Shown piece by piece: positions 58,066 to 64,000 of a stretch of 64,000 nucleotides of DNA (position 1 is the stretch's first letter; every line of letters starts with the position of its first letter). Source of the DNA: Glycine soja (taxonomy: Eukaryota; Streptophyta; Magnoliopsida; Fabales; Fabaceae). Below the pieces are notes generated by a model. The model saw nothing but the letters and a program-made list of their open reading frames with translations, made no database searches and was not told the DNA's origin. The DNA lies in the NCBI RefSeq assembly GCF_004193775.1, contig NC_041007.1:27927476-27991475 (forward strand). The letters run 5' to 3'. A program made the position numbers and the translations under genes.

Positions 58066-58079
58066 TACTCCCACCCTTT
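58066..58079 (-). other. polypurine tract of chromovirus G
   Basis: The complement is AAAGGGTGGGAGTA, directly upstream of the LTR start TGTGACATCC. Confidence 0.85.
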
Positions 58080-58104
58080 AAGGAATTTCGTCCTCGAAAT
58101 TCAA

Positions 58105-59619
58105 CTACTCTAGGAACAAACTTGGGTATAACTCTCTCATCGTATCCTCTAACTCCCATGTTGAATCACCCTCGTCGGGTCCCCATTGCACTTTCACCAA
58201 CGTGATATCTTTGCCTCTCAGCGACTTCATTCTTTGATCAGTAATCTTCTGAGGTTGTGCTTTATAGGTGATGTTATCCTTCACTTGTACTTCGTCCAGT
58301 GTGAGTACATGTGATGGATCCGGGTTGTATTGTCTCAGTTTAGAGACATGAAACACAGGGTGCAGATTCAATAAGCTCGGAGGTAGAGCGATTTGATAGG
58401 CTACAGGCCCAACCTTCTTTAAAATTTGATATGGACCCAGATACTTGGGCGTCAGCTTCCTAGATTTGAGAGCTCTCCCGACTCCAGTTACAGGAGAAAC
58501 CTTCAGAAACACATGTTCTCCTTCTTGAAAATCTAATGGCTTTCTCCTTCTACCATAATAGTTCTTCTGCCTATCATGGGATGCTTTTATCTTCTCTTGA
58601 ATCAATTTCACTTATTCGGTAATTTGTTGTAGCATTTCAAGCCCAAGAAGTACTGCTTCCCCATCATCATACCAACAAAGAGAAGTTTTGCACTTCCGCC
58701 CATATAGAGCTTCAAAAGGAGTCATACCAATGCTGGCTTGGTAGTTGTTGTTGTAAGTGAATTCAATCAATGGCAAACATTCCATCCAACTGCCTTGTTG
58801 CTCTATAATACATGCCCGGAGTAGATCTTCTAGAGTCTGAATGGTTCGCTCAGTCTGACCATCTGTCTGGGGATGATAAGTTGAACAGAGCTTCAGCTTT
58901 GTCCCTAATGCTTCATGCAGACTCGTCCAGAATCGCGAGGTAAACCTTGGGTCCCTTTCTGATACGATACTGGAAGGAATTCCATGTAACCTTACTACTT
59001 CTTTGATGTATAACTCTACTAACTTCTCCATTTTATATTTCATATTTACCGAAATAAAATGGGCAGATTTAGTGAGTCAATTTACTATGATCCACACAGC
59101 ATCGTGTCCACGACTCGTCTTGGGTAAACTGGATACAAAATCCATAGATATGCTCTCCCATTTCCACTACGGAATTTCTAGTGGCTTTAATTCTCCTGAT
59201 GGTCGCTGGTGCTCAGCTTTGGCCTTTTGACATGTCAAACATTTTGCTACATATTCAACTACATCTTTCTTCATGCCATGCCACCAAAAACTTCTCTTCA
59301 AATCTTGGTACATCTTAGTCATCCCTTGATGGAAACTAAGACGACTTTTATGAGCTTCTTCCAAGATCTTAACTTTCAAATCATCTAATGGCAGTACACA
59401 TATCCTCCCCTTATATCTAATTAACCCGGTGGTATCCTTTTTAAATTCCACATCTTTATCTCCCATTGCATCTAACACTTTCTCTTGCAGAAATTGGTCA
59501 TCCTTTTGAGCCTCGCGAATGTGATTTACGAATTCATTGGTGATTTGCAACGTTCCCACAAATAAGCTCTTGGGTTGCATCTGGATTGCTAGATTTAGAT
59601 CCCAGAATTCCTCTATCAA
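58105..59619 (-). pseudogene. integrase of chromovirus G with chromodomain-like end
   Basis: Zinc region SFHQGMTKMYQDLKRSFWWH and CLTCQKAKAEHQRP. DDE core SMDFVSSLPKTSRGHDAVW, SERDPRFTSRFW and TDGQTERTIQTLEDLLR, all catalytic acids present. Stops at 59167, 59080 and 58612 break the frame. The C-terminal frame (58611-58105) has GEHVFLKVSPVTGVGRALKS, LNLHPVFHVSKLRQYNPDP and a chromodomain-like VKVQWGPDEGDSTWELED. In chromoviruses this tail reads histone marks and steers insertion to heterochromatin. Confidence 0.9.
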
Positions 59620-59770
59620 TCTCTATTTCAGAATCATCATGGTCGCAACATATAAGAACTTCCGGTTCAACGTGTCGGTTACTACATTAGCCTTTCTCGG
59701 ATGGTAGGAAAGACCAGTCATAATCCTTAAGGAACTCCATCCATCTTCGTTGCCTCATATTGAGCTCCTT

Positions 59771-60669
59771 CTAATCAAACAAGTATTTGAGGCTCTTGTG
59801 ATTGTTGAAGACTTCAAAACGAGTACCATATAAATAGTGCCTCCAAATCTTTAAGGCAAAGACCACAACTGCTAGTTCCAGGTCATGGACCGGATAATTA
59901 ACTTCATGAGGACGCAATTGGCGTGAAGCATAAGCCACTACCCTTCCCTCTTGCATCAATACGCATCCTAAGCCTTGCCCGCTCGCATCGCAATACACTT
60001 CAAATGGTCTCTTAGGGTCGGGCAAAATCATCATTGGAGCTATTGTCAATCGCCTCCTCAACTCTTGGAAGCTTTGCTCATATTTCTCATTCTAGACAAA
60101 CTTCTCATTTTTACGGGTTAGTTTAGTTAGGGGTAGTGCTAATTTAGAAAATCCCTTAATGAATTTCCTATAATAGCCGGCCAACCCCAAGAAACTTCGA
60201 ACTTCTGTTGGAGTTGTCGGTTGTTGCCACTCCATAACCGATTCCACTTTAGCCGGGTCCATCACAACCCCGTCTTTAGAAATCACGTGCCCCAGGAACT
60301 GCACCTTCTCTAACCAAAATTCGCATTTCGACAGTTTGGCGAACAATTTCCTATCCCTCAGGATCTGTAACACCATCCTCAAGTGCTTTTAATGCTCCTC
60401 CTTATTCCTCGAATACACTAGGATATCATCAATGAACACAACCACAAACTGATCTAAATAATCATGGAATATACAGTTCATATAGTCCATGAAGATTGTC
60501 AGAGCATTAGTCACTCCAAATGGCATGACTAAATACTCATAATGTCCATACCGAGTCCGAAACGCGGTCTTTGGAATATCTTCCTTCTTAACTCGGATTT
60601 GATGATACCCCGATTACAAATCGATCTTCGAAAATACCATCGCTCCCCTTAATTGATCAATCAAGTCAT
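59771..60669 (-). pseudogene. reverse transcriptase and RNase H of chromovirus G
   Basis: The RT core holds [16 protein letters not shown], and an intact [13 protein letters not shown] catalytic box (complement of about 60411-60438). Then [20 protein letters not shown] and [20 protein letters not shown]. RNase H has [40 protein letters not shown] and [15 protein letters not shown], where the usual VFTDHK Asp is Asn. Stops near 60390 and 60090 interrupt it. Confidence 0.88.
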
Positions 60670-61362
60670 CTATCCTCGGTAGGGGATATTTTTTTCTTGA
60701 TAGTGACTTTGTCCAGCTGCCGATAGTCTACACACATCCTCATGCTTCCATCCTTCTTTTTTAACCAATAAGACTGGCGCTCCCCACGGCGATACGCTTG
60801 GGCGAACAAATTGCTTATTTAAGAGATCCTGCACTTGTGCCTTCACCTCTGCTAGTTCTACTGGAGACATCCTATAGGGTGCGATCGACACTGGATTCAC
60901 CATGGGCACCAAGTCAATAATGAATTCTACCTCTCTCTCAGATGGTAATTCACAAATGTCATCAGGAAAGACCTCTAGGAATTCTGACATCACCGGTATA
61001 CTGCTAACTTCAGAGACTTCCTCCACATTCATGGAAAACAGCACCATGTAGGTTCGAACGTCCTCCACTTCATCGTTGGCAGCATTCTCCTTCAATGGTT
61101 CATTTGGAATTACATTTCCACCAAATACTAGCATCTTCTCTTTGCAGTTTAGAAAGATATGGTTGGTAGATAACCAGTCCATTCCCAATATCACATCAAG
61201 ATGAGCTAGAGGTAGGCAAATCAAATCCGCCATAAAAGATCGACCCTCAACAATTATAGGACACTTCAAACACATCAGAGAGGTAGTTACAATCTCGTTA
61301 GTCGGAGTAGACACCACGATATCGTATGGTAACTCCATTGTACATAACCCCAACCTCTCCAC
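60670..61362 (-). pseudogene. protease and start of RT of chromovirus G
   Basis: The frame begins inside protease (MERLGLCTMELPYDIVVSTP) after the DSGA active site, which is missing. It contains ADLICLPLAHLDVILGMDWL, CELPSEREVEFIIDLVPMVN, and the RT entry [20 protein letters not shown] and [19 protein letters not shown] frameshift follows near 60715. Confidence 0.85.
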
Positions 61363-61638
61363 ATATGCATGAGATATGAAAGAATATAAAAATTCAAAGT
61401 TTAACTATGAAAACTACCTATGCAAAGTTTAGAAAAATAGGACAATAATACTTGAAAAATAAAATAAAAAAAACTTAGTAAACGGATGATTTTTGGAGCT
61501 TGGGAGACCCCAACCGACTTCAGCAGGTTGTCACAGTATGGGAAATTTTTTCCTACCCCAAATGCATATATAATAATAGTTATTCTGATACCTGGAGCAA
61601 AAGTTATGGCCGTTTTAAGTTTTGCTAAAAGCAATATG
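61363..61638. other. breakpoint zone between G and the inverted LTR fragment
   Basis: No gag is recognisable. The sequence may be worn internal DNA of G; it ends at the 26-bp repeat at 61639. Confidence 0.4.
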
Positions 61639-62142
61639 TGTTGCTATTAATCCATGCATGCTTATATAATAATATTATTACTATTGAATTCTGATCAGTT
61701 TTTCCTCTTCACCAATTACTCTGTATTTGTTGCTATTAATCCATGCATGCTTAGTGCTTGATTAATTGTCTCTGCGCTTAATTTACGTTCATGCTTAATG
61801 ATCAGTTTTGTTCATGATTAATTGGTGTATGTGTTGCTTAATCACATAATGACAACCTTATGTTAAATTTCGCTTAGTACTTTAATTTAGGGTTGGATTA
61901 AGTGGTTGAACTGATAAAGGATAAATTTGTGTAACCTAGGATAAGAGACTTGCTTGTGAATCAAGGGGAAACAACGTGTTTTAATTCAGATATTTTCTAA
62001 TTAAATTTGCTCGCTGTTTAATTTACAAAAACAAACAACCCCCCCCCCCCCCCAATTCGTTACTGTTTTATCACTATCTATTATGAACGTTGGTTGACCA
62101 TTGCTCGTTGGGAGACGACATAGGATCACTTCCTAGATACTG
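61639..62142 (+). repeat. inverted partial copy of the family H LTR
   Basis: 61676-62142 is the reverse complement of about 46979-47450 of the Diaspora-like LTR; the outermost 40 bp of that LTR are missing. A 26-bp piece at 61639-61664 repeats 61728-61753 exactly. The poly-C tract of fifteen (62039-62053) equals the LTR poly-G tract. The right flank is ATGAC. Confidence 0.85.
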
Positions 62143-62147
62143 ATGAC

Positions 62148-62802
62148 CTCTATTTATAGCCTAAGTGTCACAAAATTGGAGGGAAATTTGAATTTCTATT
62201 CAAATTTCACTTGGATTTGAAATTGAATTTGTGGAGCCAAAATTTCACTAATTATGATTAGTGAATTTTAATTATGGTTCAGTCCACTAATCCAAGACCA
62301 AGTCCAAGATTCTCCACTAAGTGTGCTTAGGTGTCATCAGGCATGTAAAGCATGAAGGACATGCACAAAGTGTGACTATATGATGTGGCAATGAGGTGTA
62401 GCAAGCAAATGCTCACCCCCCACTCTAAAATTTAATTGGATTGGGTTTCTCCCAATTCAATTAAATTTATTTTCCAACACACACATCAAATATTCACTTA
62501 ATGCATGTGAAATTACAAAACTACCCCTAATACAAAAAACTAGTCTAGATGCCCTAAAATACAAGGGCTGAAAAATCCTACATTTCTAGGGTACCCTACC
62601 TACATTATGGAGCCCTAGATACAAGGCCCAAAAATAATGAAACCTTAATCTAATATGTACAAAGATAAGTGGGCTCATACTTAGCCCATGGGCCCGAAAT
62701 CTACCATAAGGCTCATGAGAACCCTAGGGCCTTCTCTTGCATCTCTGGCCCAATCTACTTGGAGTCTTCTATCCAATGCCCTTACGGGGTAGGATTGCAT
62801 CA
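62148..62802 (-). repeat. 5' LTR of D3, remainder
   Basis: It continues from 46938 at 'ctctatttatag' and ends GGATTGCATCA at 62802, followed by ATCTC. Confidence 0.9.
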
Positions 62803-63103
62803 ATCTCCCTTCTTGTGTAAGGAACAATTATTCTCTACTCTTAATCTCAATTGTGTTAGGGTTTTTCTGTATGGCTGGCTGAACACTCTTCTTGGGAATT
62901 TCTAAGGAACAACTGATGTAATTACTTTAATATATAATTGATTGTGTTTTTTGTGTTCAATGCTTCTTTCAATGCTTAATTTCTGCATGCTCTTGGTCTG
63001 ATCACCCATTTGTATGTTTAGTTAGGTGACTTTAGCATTGGGAAATGTATTGTTGCCTTAGAACTTGATAGAAGCAGGATTGAAAGTTAGTCTTAAATGA
63101 GGG
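62803..63103 (+). repeat. 3' LTR of element B, second part
   Basis: It resumes with 'ccttcttgtgtaagg' as in 32283 onward and matches to 'cttaaatgaggg' (32561-32580 in the 5' LTR), where the next insertion starts. Confidence 0.88.
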
Positions 63104-64000
63104 TGTAAATCATGCAGGTTTTGATGATGTCAAAAAGAATTTGCTTGACAAAGGGGGAGAATGTGAATCATGCATATCTTGATGATGTCAAAAAGAAATC
63201 ACTTGATTATCATCATCAAAATGGGGGAGAATGTGAATGTATGTATACATGATTTTGATGATGCCAAAGAAGAATCAAACAAGGCTGCTTTAAAAGGATA
63301 AGTAAGCATTTGCTTCAAGATTAATACAAGATTGCATCAACAAACAAAGCCTTGATTCAAAACAAAGGGTTTCAAAGTCATGCAAGGCTCTTGTAATCGA
63401 TTACCAAGAAGTGTAATCGATTGCCAGAAGGGAAGTTTGAGATATTGTTGTTGAAAAGGGTTTTGAATTTGAATTTTGAACATGTAATCGATTAGCATAT
63501 GTTTGTAATCGATTACCATCAATGGAACTCTGGAAATTCAAATTCAAAAGTCATACCCCTTTAAAATATAACTGTGTAATCGATTACCAGTGAGAAAACT
63601 TCATAAAAGCTTTTTGGAAAGACACATCTCTTCAAACAATGGAAGGGCCTATATATATGTGTGTGTCTGACTTTAAAAGCAATGGGAGAGATTCCAAGTG
63701 AACTTCATTGCCAAATGCTCTCTCAAAAGAAACTCTTGGGCAAACACTTGCAAATCCATTAAGAGTTCATCCATGAACTTCAATTGTAATATCCTTCTCT
63801 TCAAAAGAGAATTGTTCTTCTTTCTTCTTATACAAAGAGATTGATTAAGGGACCGAGGGTCTCTTAAGTTGTAAGAATTCCTGAACACAAGGGATGGGTT
63901 GTCCCTGTGTGGTTCAGAAGTTGTAAAGGAATTTACAAAGAGAAAGGAAAATCTCAACTGGGTTGCTTGAGTACTAGACGTAGGTACGGACTTTGCCGAA
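63104..64000 (+). mobile_element. Sirevirus-like (family E) insertion, runs off the window
   Basis: Three modules each start TGTRAAT: 63104, 63162 and 63232. The first two are followed by 'gatgatgtcaaaaag' and end in a polypurine tract (AAAGGGGGAGAA at 63150-63161, AAATGGGGGAGAA at 63219-63231). The third is the LTR itself and matches 27187 onward to the end of the window. It has GTAATCGATTAC palindromes (63393-63590) and a CCTATATATATG box near 63649. The host flank before 63104 is GAGGG. Confidence 0.8.
63393..63590. repeat. GTAATCGATTAC palindrome cluster in the second family E LTR
   Basis: Five copies, some with one change, at about 63393, 63413, 63484, 63505 and 63575. Confidence 0.9.

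Larger units (their letters stand above)
54202..61638 (-). mobile_element. chromovirus G (Tekay/Del-like gypsy), 5' part missing
   Basis: Minus-oriented. A long 3' LTR (54202-58064), PPT, integrase with chromodomain-like C-terminus, RNase H, RT and protease are present. Gag, PBS and 5' LTR are absent. Identity rests on the GPDEGDSTWELEDTMRELYP C-terminal motif, the DVILGMDWL protease motif and the order PR-RT-RH-INT. The break lies between 61362 and 61638, next to the inverted family H fragment. Confidence 0.85.
42087..62802 (-). mobile_element. element D3: gypsy element with tRNA-iMet primer, in 3' LTR of B
   Basis: Minus-oriented. Left (3') LTR 42087-43049, internal region 43050-46633, right (5') LTR 46634-46938 plus 62148-62802, because the Diaspora-like insertion splits it. 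The target duplication is ATCCC (42082-42086) and ATCTC (62803-62807). A tRNA-iMet-type PBS and a GGGGGAGGGAA polypurine tract confirm the ends. The internal region is only 3.6 kb: gag leads straight to a broken RT with protease, RNase H and integrase missing, so it could not move by itself. Confidence 0.88.
31617..64000 (+). mobile_element. element B: Athila-lineage gypsy element lacking pol, heavily nested
   Basis: B has a 5' LTR (31617-33225), PBS, gag split by solo LTR F, protease, an env-position ORF split by solo LTR H2, a 3' non-coding region, PPT and a 3' LTR starting at 41430. The 3' LTR is interrupted by D3 (42087-62802) and again at 63104, and does not end in the window. The left target sequence is AGCAC (31612-31616); its partner is outside. 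As in element A there is no RT or integrase: the protease runs almost straight into the env-position ORF. Confidence 0.85.

Overview
The window is nuclear DNA of a legume, most likely soybean (Glycine max) or a close relative, from gene-poor repeat-rich heterochromatin. The signs are a CACTA terminus of the soybean Tgm type (CACTATTAGAAAATATG), Athila-lineage gypsy elements resembling soybean Calypso and Diaspora, Sirevirus-like LTRs, and a plant mobile domain (PMD) pseudogene. I see no rRNA, tRNA, CRISPR array or intact ordinary protein-coding gene. Nearly every coding stretch belongs to a decayed mobile element.

Region 1-11.5 kb is a mosaic of small pieces: an RPA1/DUF223 fragment (possibly Helitron cargo), a LINE split by another insertion, a CACTA end inserted in that LINE with an Ulp1-type protease pseudogene, a possible two-exon small gene (5601-5898), a solo LTR (7743-8787), a MULE-like fold-back element (9.4-10.4 kb) and a secreted PMEI-family pseudogene (10.9-11.4 kb).

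Region 11.5-28.7 kb holds a gypsy LTR segment split by a solo LTR (target duplication GCGGA) and element A, a minus-strand Athila-like element. A has gag, protease and an env-position ORF but no reverse transcriptase or integrase. After it come a PMD pseudogene and a solo LTR (TSD CACTC) that itself contains a Sirevirus-like solo LTR (TSD CAAGC).

Region 28.7-31.6 kb is low in repeats. It carries a sequence that folds like a eukaryotic TPP riboswitch aptamer (29044-29166) with no THIC gene beside it, then a CACTA tnp2 transposase fragment.

Region 31.6-64 kb is one large nest. Element B (plus strand, same lineage as A) sits in the tnp2 fragment. B is interrupted by solo LTR F in gag (TSD CTCAG), by a Diaspora-type solo LTR in its env-position ORF, and in its 3' LTR by a gypsy element D3 (42087-62802). 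D3's right LTR holds a Diaspora-like element whose gag holds a chromovirus (G). Past D3 the B LTR resumes and is broken again at 63104 by a Sirevirus-like LTR that runs off the window.

A and B share an in-frame gag stop at the same codon and both lack pol, so they look like copies of one non-autonomous lineage mobilised in trans. Several unrelated LTR families carry clusters of short palindromes, and one palindrome (GTAATCGATTAC) recurs in at least three families.
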